NCBI GenBank assembly: GCA_964612675.1
Contig: CAZTDD010000113.1
Location: 1 to 21,678 of the forward strand
Source: CAZTDD01 sp964612675
GTDB taxonomy: Bacteria > Hinthialibacterota > Hinthialibacteria > Hinthialibacterales > JAKPRU01
Reading direction: 5' to 3'
DNA length: 21,678 nucleotides
Positions 13,876-21,678 of this stretch are shown piece by piece. The notes below the pieces were generated by a model that worked only from the letters and a program-made list of their open reading frames with translations, did not search any database and was not told the origin of the DNA. Both the position numbers and the translations under genes were made by a program. The first letter of the stretch is position 1, and each line of letters opens with the position of its first letter.

Positions 13876-16800
13876 TCACGGACCATCGTTTTGGTATATC
13901 CTCACATTCCGAAGCACTACCTGGGCACTTTCATCCGAGCCGCCGGACAGCTGCGTTGCTACATACATCGCACCGCTGGAATTGCGTAATGTCACCCCGG
14001 AGAGTTTGACGGTATGCTGTTGGCCTTGCGAAAGGATCCATAGCGGCACGTCGGTTTGGAACGCGCTTGGCCCGTTGCCGATCCACAAACTAAACGTACT
14101 GGATTCACCTTCCTTTTTGATCACGTCAACTTCCACGCTGATTCGAACCGGGTAACTTTCCGGTTCGAGCACAGCCATCATTCGGCTCGCTTTGTCGGAG
14201 TTCTCGCGAACCAAAATCAAGTCGTTCCCTTGCGGATACGCGGTTCCACTCTCCATGTCCGACAGCCAGAGATTCGGCTGCCATTCCACCGCCTCAGCCG
14301 CATCGCCCTTGTCGGCGGCCTCGCCGAGATCGACCGCAAGATTATCCACATAAAGAACTCCAACATCGCTCTCACTCGAGTTGAACAATGCTATGAACGG
14401 GACAATCTGCGTATAACCGGCTTCAATCTCAATCTCCGCATGTTGCCAGGTGTTGGCGGCCACTTCCGGTTCACTGCACATCGTGTAAGACACAGTCCCC
14501 GGCTGACCCTCGATATCCGCGTACGCTCCCAGGCCAAACTGCAGCCACGGATCCGGGGTACGGAACCACACGCCGATTGTGACCGGCTCGTCGCCGATAG
14601 GAAGCGTTGGACCCGTACTTGTAACGAAATCGCCCGGCTCGGCGAGGATCTGCATACCGATTCCGTTCGTCGCCTCGGCTTTCCGTATGTCCACTGGAAT
14701 ACCGGCAATCCGTGCATCGACGGATTCCGGCACCACCGGGAAGTCCAGCGACTCGGGAGTCTCCGTCATCGGATCGAATGTGAAGAGCCAATGACGGCGC
14801 GGCGTTGCGGTTGCGGTCGGAGTCAGTGTCGGTGTCGGAGTATCGACGGGCGTTGCAGTGAATGTCGGTGTACTCACGGGTGTTGCGGTGTTCGTAGGTT
14901 CCGGAACCGCCGTCGGTTCCGGTGTGTCCGTCGGTTCGGGAACGGGAGTGGCGGTTGGCTCCGTTACCGGTGTGTTGGTCGGTGCCGAGTCGGGACTCGT
15001 CGGCGTTGGAGTTGCCTCATCTTCCGGCGTTGGCGTCAGAGTGGCCGCAGCCTCACCATGTTTTGTGACATTTACGGTCAGTCTGAATGGATTGTTATCC
15101 GTATCGTTCGAACCGATCAGAAGCACCCGGCCCGCGTCCCACGTAGGAGCAAGGTCCCAATCCACGGTAACTGTGACGACGACAGACTCACCCGCAGGAA
15201 CTTCAAATGGCGCTTCTTCGGAAACAGCGATCCATGCAGCCGCTCTATCCGGAGCAATGGATGAGATTTCAAGAGGGATCTCACCACGGTTCTCTATCTC
15301 GAAAGAGAGTTCGGTATCGCCGTCCGCATAGTAGAAGCCCAGCTCCTGAGGATCCACAGCGATCACGGCTTCGTCGGGTAACGGCGTGGCCGTGGATTCC
15401 GCCACGGAAGTTGCCGTCGGAGTCGGCGTTTCATCCTCTTCTTCTGGAGTGGGTTCCGGTGTGTCGGTTGCCGAAGGTTCAGGCGTGTCTGTCGGGACAG
15501 TCACGGGCGTAGCGGTGGGCACCTCTGCCGGAGTGTCTGTGGGCTCCAGAACCGGCGTGTTCGTCGCTTCCGGTCCCGGTTCATCTGTCGGCGTCGCTGT
15601 CGGCTCCTCGGACGAAGGTGTCGGTGTGTCCGTAGGCTGTTCCACTTCGGTCGGTGTATCTGTCGGAACCGGCGTCGGCGTAACGACCAGCCGATTGACA
15701 TGAATCATCACGCCGTCCGGGTATGGACTTTCAGCGAAGTCGTCGGATTCCACCAAAAGCCTTCTTGTGTATTCACCGACAGGAACTTGAGCCCAATTCA
15801 CAAAGACAGTCAGTTCCTCCGACTCGCCGGGAGCAACTCGGATCGGTGCCCGGGGAGCCCACCGAATCCACGAGGTTGCCTGATCCAACGATAACGAAGA
15901 AATTCGGCCGGTGGTTGTGCCTCTGTTGTAAATGATCACCGATGCGGTTGAATGCCCCGAATTGACGTTGCCGTTGGGATCTTCCGTCTCAAGAATGAAA
16001 TCCAATACGAGGGGTTCGAGATAGAGATCCGGACCCGGGATTGGTTCCGGTGTCGGGGTTTCAGTCGGCTCGGGTGTATTGGTTGGCGCTTCCGGATCGG
16101 TCGGTGTGTGAGTCGGTGTCGCTGTCGCAGTATTCGTCGCGGTCGGTGTCGGTGTCGGAGGCACAGCAGTCAGGACGATCCCACTGGTCATGATGAAATT
16201 CGAGCCGGTCGTATGCCGTTCAGCGAAGAAGAAATCGAGAGGATAGGTTTCGCCTTCCACAAGCCCAAGATCGCCTGTATTAATGCTGGCGCTCAATCGC
16301 GGATGAACGCCGCCGAGATCGATCACCAATTCATTGTTGATGAACACCCAAACATCATCGTCGCCGCTAAAATGAAAATCCTGCGGTCCGGTGTACGTGA
16401 ATTCCGTATGCAGCTCAAACGTGAAGTGGAAATTATGGTTCCTGCCCTGGTTTCCAAAGATTTGACCATCGATGGGGAAGAAACTTCGACTCTCAAAGGT
16501 ATACACCGGCGAGTCAAGCGGAGAATCCGGGTCTCGTTGCAGGACGATTTCGTACGGTGTCGACTGGTTCACTCCGGGGACGTCGTTATACCACTGAGCA
16601 AATGTCTCAGCGGAAGTCACCTGACGATGACTTGCGGAAGTGTTGTACACCGGTTTTCGATCCGGCCCCAATGTGGTGTCTACAATTCCCTTCTCTCCTC
16701 GGTTTGATGTATAGCGTTCAAAGTCAGGATGATTCGCATAGAAGTCGCGTACAGCCCCGACCATAGGTATCGTGTCCGGAGGTGGGGTCGGTGTATTTGT

Positions 16801-19134
16801 CGCGGTCGGTATCGGTGTCTCTGTTGGCGTGTTCGTCGGTGCGACCGTCGGTGTATTCGATGGCGTATTTGTCGGCCCCTCTGTAGCTGTCGGCGTGGAC
16901 GTCGGCTCCGGTTCTTCCGTCGCTGTGTTTGCCGGGATTGGTGTATCTGTCGGTTCTGCAACCGGAGTCGGGGTTGCCTCGGGTTCGGGTGTGTTTGTCG
17001 GCGTTGAAGTGGACGGTGCCATCGGCGTTGGCGTGTCGGTCGGCACGGGAGCGGGCTCTGTTTGGTCCTCTATGAGAAGGATCGGCCCCGCGTTGCCAAA
17101 CGGGCCATAGAACAAGGGAGTCCCACTACGTGTCACTGCGTAGACTCGGAATTCATAGCGTTGCCCGAACTCGGGACCGTCCCGGAACTGCGAAGCCAAT
17201 AACCTGCGATTGTCAGCGGACCAGTCCAGATAATCCACCGTCCCGCTGCCGGTCCGGCCAAGAAACGCAAAAGAACCGGTCTGGTTGATACGAACATACA
17301 CGTGGACATCGGTGATGTCGGCGACGTCGACTTTCGTCTCATCAAAGTGCCAGCGGATCACCAGACTCTGAGCGCCCTCAGTGTCGCTGTCTTCCTGATT
17401 GCTCAGATCCGAAAATCCCTCATCGAGAGAATCGGTAACTACCACGGAATGAAGAGAATTAACGGAAATCGCGAGAACCGTGATAGTGTCTGCAACAGGA
17501 GCCTGGTCTCCATCGTCTACGGTCAGTTGTAAAACATAGGCTCCCGCGGTCGAAGGAGTGAAACTACTGTCAGTCGATGCCGTATCGGAAAACTGTGAAG
17601 GACTGCGGTCCGGTCCGGAGACAACGGACCATGTATAGTCGTAAGGCTCGTTTCCGCCGGTCGCCTGCCCATGAAGCGTTACACTGTTACCGGCAAATGT
17701 ACTCTGGTTCCTCCCGGCATCCGCTTCAATCGGAGCATAGACAGTTACCGCAATTGAATCGGATACGGCTTCCTGTAATTCATCGTCAACAGTGAATTTC
17801 AAAGTGTATTCGCCGGGGGCGGCGGGTGTGAATAGTGTTTCACTCTCTGCGGTTGCGGTAAGCTGCCCGCTATCTGTACTCGGTCCGGCTTCAATTTCCC
17901 AGGAAACAACGTAGCTGCCGTCGCCTCCGCCTGCCTGACCGATAAGGTTAAGCGATTCACCCAGCAGCATCGTCTGATCATCGCCCGCGCTGGCTTGAAC
18001 GGGCTGATAACGCACAATCCTTCGAATTGCGTGGTTATTGATGTCGACTATATACACCCAACCATTGGTATCAATAGCAAGGCCCCCGAGATTCGTCATT
18101 GTGGCTTCTTCGGGCGGCCCGCCGTCCCCCGAATAACCGGTATTACCGGTGCCGGCAATTGTTTCGATCATTCCCGAGGTATCGACAACACGGATGACGT
18201 GATTTGCGCTATCGCCGATATATAGGTTGCCAGCAGAGTCCGTGGCCAATCCGGAGGGGTTGTGGAGCTGCGCTAAGGTCGCTGGGCCACCGTCGCCCGA
18301 GTAACCGAATTCACCGGTACCGGCGACCGTTGTGATGATGCCGTCACTATCGATCTTTCGAACGACATGGGTATCTGTGTCAGCTACATAGAGATTCCCT
18401 GCCGCGTCAAAACACAAACCGCCCGGATTGCTCAGCCACGCTTCCGTTGCCGGACCGCCGTCGCCTCGATAACCCGAATTTCCCGTTCCCGCGACCGTAA
18501 AGATTTTGCTGGAGCGGATCACCCGGACAACGCTGTTATCGGTGTCGGAGAAATATACGTCGCCCTCGCTGTTGCAAGTCAGAAAAGAAGGCCTGTTCAA
18601 CATGGCATTTACCGCGCGTGAAGCCTCCCCTGTATATCCGCGCTCGCCTCGTCCAGCGACTCGGATGATGATTCCCGACGGGTCAACTCTACGAATCATG
18701 TTGTTGAAGGTGTCCGCGATGTAGATGTATCCCTGCTCATCTACGCTAATTCCGACGCTCCGAGAGATGCGTGCATCTGTGGCGGGTCCACCGTCTCCGG
18801 AATATCCTTCTACTCCGGTGCCGGCAATTGTCCGGATCGTGCCGGTAGGATCGATCATACGGACCTGAGCATTGCCATAATCGGTTAAGTAGACATTGCC
18901 CTCCGCATCAACCTCAACGGCTTGCGGAAAAGAAAGGGGGGCCTCATCTGCCGGCATGCCATCCCCGGAAGTACCGAGCCGTCCGGTTCCTGCGAACGTC
19001 TCGATATATGCGTATCCGCATTCGGTACCGGAAACGGGGGGGATCTCATCAGCCGCTGCCGCAAAAGTGGTGGTTGGAATAGAAATGCTTAGAGAGAAAG
19101 AGACTGCCCACAAACCCCATATTTGTTTGTTCAT
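13876..19134 (-). CDS. giant secreted modular protein: NHL propeller, PKD-like, fibro-slime and Hydin-like domains
   Basis: This 1752-residue protein starts at 19134, where AGGAGG lies 7 bases upstream; a longer frame to 19272 has no such signal. It has a signal peptide (1 to about 26, ending TTTFAAA). Residues about 38-375 hold six NHL repeats of about 56 residues (AGTGxxGYSGDGGPAT, then GNxYxxD and VRxID), enough for a six-bladed propeller. Two PKD-like domains (380-560) and a fibronectin-III-like domain (561-690) follow. A fibro-slime domain spans about 788-990 (FSGDDDVWVFINNELVIDLGG). Two Hydin/DUF1573-like Ig domains (about 1033-1151 and 1255-1363) and a beta-rich C-terminus (1448-1752) complete it. 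Four Thr/Pro/Glu linkers of about 45-100 residues separate the modules. It is probably a surface or matrix protein; no sorting signal is visible at the C-terminus. Confidence 0.9.
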   Translation of the reverse strand: MNKQIWGLWAVSFSLSISIPTTTFAAAADEIPPVSGTECGYAYIETFAGTGRLGTSGDGMPADEAPLSFPQAVEVDAEGNVYLTDYGNAQVRMIDPTGTIRTIAGTGVEGYSGDGGPATDARISRSVGISVDEQGYIYIADTFNNMIRRVDPSGIIIRVAGRGERGYTGEASRAVNAMLNRPSFLTCNSEGDVYFSDTDNSVVRVIRSSKIFTVAGTGNSGYRGDGGPATEAWLSNPGGLCFDAAGNLYVADTDTHVVRKIDSDGIITTVAGTGEFGYSGDGGPATLAQLHNPSGLATDSAGNLYIGDSANHVIRVVDTSGMIETIAGTGNTGYSGDGGPPEEATMTNLGGLAIDTNGWVYIVDINNHAIRRIVRYQPVQASAGDDQTMLLGESLNLIGQAGGGDGSYVVSWEIEAGPSTDSGQLTATAESETLFTPAAPGEYTLKFTVDDELQEAVSDSIAVTVYAPIEADAGRNQSTFAGNSVTLHGQATGGNEPYDYTWSVVSGPDRSPSQFSDTASTDSSFTPSTAGAYVLQLTVDDGDQAPVADTITVLAISVNSLHSVVVTDSLDEGFSDLSNQEDSDTEGAQSLVIRWHFDETKVDVADITDVHVYVRINQTGSFAFLGRTGSGTVDYLDWSADNRRLLASQFRDGPEFGQRYEFRVYAVTRSGTPLFYGPFGNAGPILLIEDQTEPAPVPTDTPTPMAPSTSTPTNTPEPEATPTPVAEPTDTPIPANTATEEPEPTSTPTATEGPTNTPSNTPTVAPTNTPTETPIPTATNTPTPPPDTIPMVGAVRDFYANHPDFERYTSNRGEKGIVDTTLGPDRKPVYNTSASHRQVTSAETFAQWYNDVPGVNQSTPYEIVLQRDPDSPLDSPVYTFESRSFFPIDGQIFGNQGRNHNFHFTFELHTEFTYTGPQDFHFSGDDDVWVFINNELVIDLGGVHPRLSASINTGDLGLVEGETYPLDFFFAERHTTGSNFIMTSGIVLTAVPPTPTPTATNTATATPTHTPTDPEAPTNTPEPTETPTPEPIPGPDLYLEPLVLDFILETEDPNGNVNSGHSTASVIIYNRGTTTGRISSLSLDQATSWIRWAPRAPIRVAPGESEELTVFVNWAQVPVGEYTRRLLVESDDFAESPYPDGVMIHVNRLVVTPTPVPTDTPTEVEQPTDTPTPSSEEPTATPTDEPGPEATNTPVLEPTDTPAEVPTATPVTVPTDTPEPSATDTPEPTPEEEDETPTPTATSVAESTATPLPDEAVIAVDPQELGFYYADGDTELSFEIENRGEIPLEISSIAPDRAAAWIAVSEEAPFEVPAGESVVVTVTVDWDLAPTWDAGRVLLIGSNDTDNNPFRLTVNVTKHGEAAATLTPTPEDEATPTPTSPDSAPTNTPVTEPTATPVPEPTDTPEPTAVPEPTNTATPVSTPTFTATPVDTPTPTLTPTATATPRRHWLFTFDPMTETPESLDFPVVPESVDARIAGIPVDIRKAEATNGIGMQILAEPGDFVTSTGPTLPIGDEPVTIGVWFRTPDPWLQFGLGAYADIEGQPGTVSYTMCSEPEVAANTWQHAEIEIEAGYTQIVPFIALFNSSESDVGVLYVDNLAVDLGEAADKGDAAEAVEWQPNLWLSDMESGTAYPQGNDLILVRENSDKASRMMAVLEPESYPVRISVEVDVIKKEGESSTFSLWIGNGPSAFQTDVPLWILSQGQQHTVKLSGVTLRNSSGAMYVATQLSGGSDESAQVVLRNVRIYQNDGP

Positions 19135-19312
19135 GAAAAACCCTCCTAATGTTGTTGGAGCCTCGCAATACCAAATCCTTTTGGAAAAGAGGTTCTTTTG
19201 TTGCCTCCACCGTCTCAGGTCGAGCACATATCGCGAGTCAAGCACAACGTTCCATTGAACCAAATGCAACAAAATATTACCAAAATGTTGCGTATCATAT
19301 CAAACTGTTTTT

Positions 19313-19340
19313 ATTATACCACCTTCTTTCCGCAAAGCAA
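19313..19340 (-). promoter_or_regulatory. candidate promoter of the giant secreted protein
   Basis: On the minus strand TTGCTT (19340-19335) is followed after 16 bases by a perfect TATAAT (19318-19313). The leader would be about 170 bases, long enough to allow regulation at the RNA level. Confidence 0.45.
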
Positions 19341-19421
19341 GAAGAAAGACGTTCCGCCGAGATGGGAGAAAAACGATTGCCTATAGTAGGGTTCTTCGTA
19401 CCAGCAATTCTGCGAAAACCG

Positions 19422-19450
19422 TAGAATGCCGCTTAGCGAATCTGTATAGT
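19422..19450 (+). promoter_or_regulatory. weak candidate promoter of the phosphatase gene
   Basis: TAGAAT (19422-19427), 17 bases and TATAGT (19445-19450). The -10 box matches 5 of 6 bases, the -35 only 3 of 6. Confidence 0.3.
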
Positions 19451-19541
19451 ATTTTCAGAAAACCTGAGGGAGCACACGCGAGAATGGCGCGTGGAATCCA
19501 TTGCCTCAGTTCTTCGGCACACTGAATTTGACATTCCTCTC

Positions 19542-20162
19542 ATGCTGACAGTATATCTCGTTCGACACGGCGAAACCGATTACAACGCGGAAGGTCGTCT
19601 GCAGGGGCATCTTCCGATTCCGCTGAACGATCGCGGTAGAGCTCAGGCGAAGCGGCTTGCCCGGAAGTTCCAGGAAATCCATGTCGATGCGGTCTATAGC
19701 AGCGATTTGCCGCGTGCGGTTCAGACTGCGGAGATCGTCGCGGAACTGAAGGGACTTCCGGTTCATACGGACGCACGCTTTCGCGAGCGAAGCCTCGGTC
19801 ACTGGGAAGGCCGTCTTTACTCGGAAGTGGAACGTGAGCTGGAAGAAAAAAACTGGATCTCTCACACCAACGGGGAAAGCCTGGAAAACGTTCGCCGCCG
19901 CGTAATGCAGGCTCTCAGCGAGTTCACGAGAACCCTGGATGGCAAGAGCATTCTCCTCGTCGCCCACGGCGGCTCGTGTCATGGGATTCTCTCCACAATC
20001 GCCGGGCCTGACTATGGCAAAGGTTTTCTGACGTGGCACAACACAGCAGTATCTATACTCCGCTGGGAAGAAAAGAACGGCTGGTCTGTGATCGACCTGT
20101 ATGATGATGAACATCTCGAGGGAGACGGAATCAATTTCGCCGAAGCGATATCGCGGACATGA
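19542..20162 (+). CDS. histidine phosphatase family protein (phosphoglycerate mutase-like)
   Basis: This 206-residue protein belongs to the histidine phosphatase superfamily, branch 1. The active-site motif LVRHGET supplies Arg8 and the nucleophile His9; Arg58 (SSDLPRAVQTA), Glu82 (FRERSLGHWEG) and His142 (VAHGGSCHG) complete the usual pocket. Relatives include phosphoglycerate mutase-like phosphatases and alpha-ribazole phosphatase; the substrate cannot be assigned. The start at 19542 (MLTVYLVRHGE) fits the family's normal N-terminus. A GTG at 19491 would add 17 residues, but neither start has a clear ribosome binding site. A 13-codon ORF (19484-19525) lies just before it. No neighbour suggests a cobalamin or glycolysis operon. 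Confidence 0.85.
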   Translation: MLTVYLVRHGETDYNAEGRLQGHLPIPLNDRGRAQAKRLARKFQEIHVDAVYSSDLPRAVQTAEIVAELKGLPVHTDARFRERSLGHWEGRLYSEVERELEEKNWISHTNGESLENVRRRVMQALSEFTRTLDGKSILLVAHGGSCHGILSTIAGPDYGKGFLTWHNTAVSILRWEEKNGWSVIDLYDDEHLEGDGINFAEAISRT

Positions 20163-20258
20163 GTCTTGAATTTGAAGAAGTTTGCCTCTTCTTACTTCAC
20201 GGAGCGGCAAAGAGTCGTTGGGGTGCAACAAGAGAGGCATTCAACCCCCTCCTGCACC

Positions 20259-20402
20259 CAATGTCATTAAGTTAAGAAGATGACGGACCTTTCGCGGGAG
20301 GGCGAACCTCCCGGTGAGCCGCGCACAGGAAGGGAACCCCGGCTCAGCAGGAGCTTCGCCCTCCCAGCGTCCCGTTGCAAAGGGCTTAACTTAATGACAT
20401 TG
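20259..20402. mobile_element. 144-bp MITE-like element with 18-bp terminal inverted repeats
   Basis: The ends are perfect 18-bp inverted repeats: CAATGTCATTAAGTTAAG (20259-20276) and its complement (20385-20402). Flanking them directly are CTCCTGCACC (20249-20258) and CTCCTACACC (20403-20412), a 10-bp target duplication with one change. Inside, GGGAGGGCGA and TCGCCCTCCC, and TGAGCCG and CGGCTCA, give nested inverted arms, so the whole element can fold back. It has no coding capacity and would need a transposase supplied elsewhere. Confidence 0.75.
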
Positions 20403-20610
20403 CTCCTACACCTCCCCCCGGTCTCGGGGGAGTAACGGAAAGAAAACAGTGTCGGTTCGACTCGGCGTCCGTTTCAGTTTCCCTCCCGAAAATTGACGCC
20501 GCCGCAAAAAGTCGGCCGCTGACGTTAGAAGTTCCCCTCTCCCGCCGGGAGAGTCGGCCGCTAGCATTAGAAGTTCCCCTCTCCCGCCGGGAGAGGGTTA
20601 GGGTGAGGGG
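20403..20610 (-). repeat. composite dispersed repeat, copy 2 (inverted, interrupted)
   Basis: Read on the minus strand it has the same blocks as the copy at 19-120: CCCTCACCCTAACC with its GGGAGAGG palindrome (20571-20610), a middle part with CGACTTTTTGCGGC (about 20498-20514), and GGGGGAGGTGTAGGAG (20403-20418). The outer end of the repeat (CAACCCCCTCCTGCACC, 20242-20258) lies beyond the MITE-like insertion. The middle part is longer than in copy 1. Confidence 0.7.
20511..20594. repeat. tandem duplication of a 42-bp unit
   Basis: Units 20511-20552 and 20553-20594 match at 39 of 42 bases. Each begins GTCGGCCGCT and ends CTCCCGCCGGGAGA. The unit overlaps the palindromic block of the composite repeat. 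Confidence 0.85.
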
Positions 20611-20670
20611 TGATTCTTGTACTTTCTGCCGGACCATCTCACCTCACCCGGTGAAGTCGGAGTATAGGCG

Positions 20671-21630
20671 ATGGAAAAGAACATTCGCGTCTCTGCAGTC
20701 CAATTCGAACACGTAGCCGGAGACAAGAAAGCAAATCTGGAGAAGATACGCCAATTCACTGTTGAAGCCGCCCGAGAAGGCGTTGAGATTCTCGTTTTTC
20801 CGGAATGCTGTATTACCGGCTATTGGTATCTGCGCAAACTGAACAGGTACCAGTTGATTGAACTCGCCGAACCGGTGCCCGATGGTCCCTCTTCACAAGA
20901 ACTGTTGGATTTGGCCTACAAACATAAAATCACACTAGGCGCCGGTCTTATAGAAATCGACGAACATGAGAGGCTGTTCAACTCCTATGTAGTCGCAATG
21001 CAGGATGGATCGTGGCGTCGCCATCGAAAGTTGCACGCGTTCATTAACCAAGAGGTTTCCTCTGGAAATGAATACACCGTGTTCGACACTCCATACGGCT
21101 GCCGTGTTGGGGTGCTAATCTGTTATGACAATAACCTGATTGAAAATGCGCGAATCGTTTCGCTGATGGGGGCCGAGATATTGCTGGCCCCACACCAGAC
21201 CGGCGGGTGTGCATCGCGCAGTCCGCACGCCATGGGGCTGATCGATCCGGAGCTGTGGGAAAACCGCCGCACAGATCCTGAATCCATTGAATCGGAAATC
21301 CGAGGCCCCAAAGGACGCGAGTGGCTTCTGCGATGGCTTCCGGCGCGAGCCCACGATAATGGACTCTTCATCGTATTCAGCAACGGAATCGGAGTGGATG
21401 ACAACGAAATCCGAACCGGTAACTCGATGATCATCGATTGCTACGGCCGCATTCTGAAGGAAACATGGAAGGCCGGTGACGACAGAGTGACCACGGATCT
21501 CGATGCTACCCTGTTGTCTACATGCACGGGACGCCGCTGGCTGCACGCGCGCCGTCCCGAGCTGTATGCGCTGATCGGAAGAAAATCCGGTACGGAAAAA
21601 CCAACCCGGGAGGTCCGTTTCGGAGAGTAA
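20671..21630 (+). CDS. nitrilase-superfamily carbon-nitrogen hydrolase
   Basis: This 319-residue protein has the Glu-Lys-Cys catalytic triad of the carbon-nitrogen hydrolase family: Glu45 in LVFPECCITGY, Lys120 in RRHRKLHAF and Cys151 in LICYDNN. Such enzymes hydrolyse amides, carbamoyl groups or nitriles; the residues after Cys (YDNN) and the sequence GNEYTVFDTPYGCRVGVLICYD suggest an amidase or N-carbamoyl-type enzyme rather than a true nitrilase, but the substrate is not readable. It has no signal peptide, so it is cytoplasmic. An insert (about 176-215, with HQTGGCASRSPH) lies after the catalytic Cys; it may shape the pocket. The start has GGAG (20659-20662) 8 bases upstream. The next gene begins about 6 bases after the stop, so the two may form an operon. 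Confidence 0.9.
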   Translation: MEKNIRVSAVQFEHVAGDKKANLEKIRQFTVEAAREGVEILVFPECCITGYWYLRKLNRYQLIELAEPVPDGPSSQELLDLAYKHKITLGAGLIEIDEHERLFNSYVVAMQDGSWRRHRKLHAFINQEVSSGNEYTVFDTPYGCRVGVLICYDNNLIENARIVSLMGAEILLAPHQTGGCASRSPHAMGLIDPELWENRRTDPESIESEIRGPKGREWLLRWLPARAHDNGLFIVFSNGIGVDDNEIRTGNSMIIDCYGRILKETWKAGDDRVTTDLDATLLSTCTGRRWLHARRPELYALIGRKSGTEKPTREVRFGE

Positions 21631-21635
21631 ACCCT

Positions 21636-21678
21636 ATGGTTGCAAAAACGAGAAGAGGCCGGCCGGAAACGCCGTTGG
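21636..21678 (+). CDS. start of a further gene, cut by the window edge
   Basis: An ATG at 21636 opens a frame that stays open to the end of the window (MVAKTRRGRPETPL). GGAGAG lies about 10 bases upstream, at the end of the nitrilase gene. The basic RRGRP start is common in DNA-binding regulators, but 14 residues are too few to assign a function. Confidence 0.4.
   Translation, partial: MVAKTRRGRPETPL

Larger units (their letters stand above)
19135..19541. other. divergent regulatory region between the giant secreted protein and the phosphatase
   Basis: No protein gene is supported except a possible 13-codon leader ORF (19484-19525, +). The part near 19260-19330 is A/T-rich and likely holds promoters for both directions. 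An inverted repeat, GCAACA (19266-19271) and TGTTGC (19286-19291), lies in the predicted leader of the minus-strand gene. Confidence 0.5.
20163..20670. other. repeat-filled gap before the nitrilase gene
   Basis: No gene is supported. The gap consists largely of an inverted copy of the composite repeat, broken by a MITE-like element, plus a 42-bp tandem duplication. The minus-strand frame over 20386-20637 is built from these repeats and is not a gene. Confidence 0.7.

Noticed and set aside
14795..17065. Regularly spaced GTCGGTGT-like repeats as a CRISPR array or DNA satellite
   Set aside because: They are degenerate codon repeats for Thr-Pro linkers within one long minus-strand gene, with no constant repeat or unique spacers.
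14858..17110. Plus-strand Gly/Val/Ser-rich frames opposite the giant secreted protein
   Set aside because: They are complements of the Thr/Pro linker codons; the GVGVSVG pattern follows from the repeated minus-strand codons, and no ribosome binding sites support them.
20386..20637. Minus-strand 83-codon frame with repeated RRERGTSN sequence
   Set aside because: It is the translation of the 42-bp duplicated repeat and flanking dispersed repeat, not a gene.

Overview
The window looks like chromosomal DNA of an uncultivated Gram-negative-type bacterium. Evidence for an outer membrane and periplasm: a beta-barrel protein of the phenol MetA-pathway family ending in Phe, a periplasmic HtrA/DegP protease, and an ECF sigma/FecR pair. 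Thr/Pro linkers of the TPTNTPEP type, NHL propellers, a fibro-slime domain and many carboxypeptidase-regulatory-like repeats recall Hydrogenedentota, Sumerlaeota, Planctomycetota and similar groups. I cannot fix the phylum from sequence alone. I see no rRNA, tRNA, CRISPR array or transposase gene.

Layout: 1-506 holds repeats but no gene. 507-878 (+) is a small C-terminally membrane-anchored protein of unknown function; it converges, across a hairpin terminator, on a beta-barrel outer-membrane protein (1013-1948, -). Upstream of that lies a membrane-anchored transglutaminase-like/TPR protein (2106-3668, -). A divergent promoter region separates it from a soluble PAS-histidine kinase-receiver hybrid (3884-5572, +), which has a near-consensus sigma-70 promoter. 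Next come an HtrA/DegP-type protease (5920-7452, +) with a clear terminator and a small two-gene unit, a 63-aa ORF overlapping a nucleotidyltransferase-fold protein (7592-8183, +), that resembles a toxin-antitoxin pair.

The most interesting region is the operon at 8407-13535 (+): ECF sigma factor, FecR-like anti-sigma factor, and a 1319-aa envelope protein with about eleven carboxypeptidase-regulatory-like domains. The FecR domain appears to be split. The anti-sigma protein stops right after its GTRFRVRVE strand, and the missing C-terminal strands occur at the N-terminus of the giant protein, just outside its signal anchor. Both halves are predicted to lie in the periplasm, so the giant protein could complete the FecR fold in trans and act as the sensor. 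A candidate ECF-type promoter (TGTAAC-N16-CGTT) precedes the operon and would allow autoregulation.

After a repeat-rich gap with a 13-14 bp tandem array, a 1752-aa secreted modular protein (13876-19134, -) combines a six-bladed NHL propeller, two PKD-like domains, a fibro-slime domain, two Hydin-like Ig domains and a C-terminal beta-rich region, joined by four Thr/Pro linkers. Then follow a histidine phosphatase (19542-20162, +), a gap with a 144-bp MITE-like element, a nitrilase-superfamily amidohydrolase (20671-21630, +) and the first codons of another gene at the window edge. The MITE has 18-bp terminal inverted repeats and a 10-bp target duplication, and the window also contains a matching empty site.
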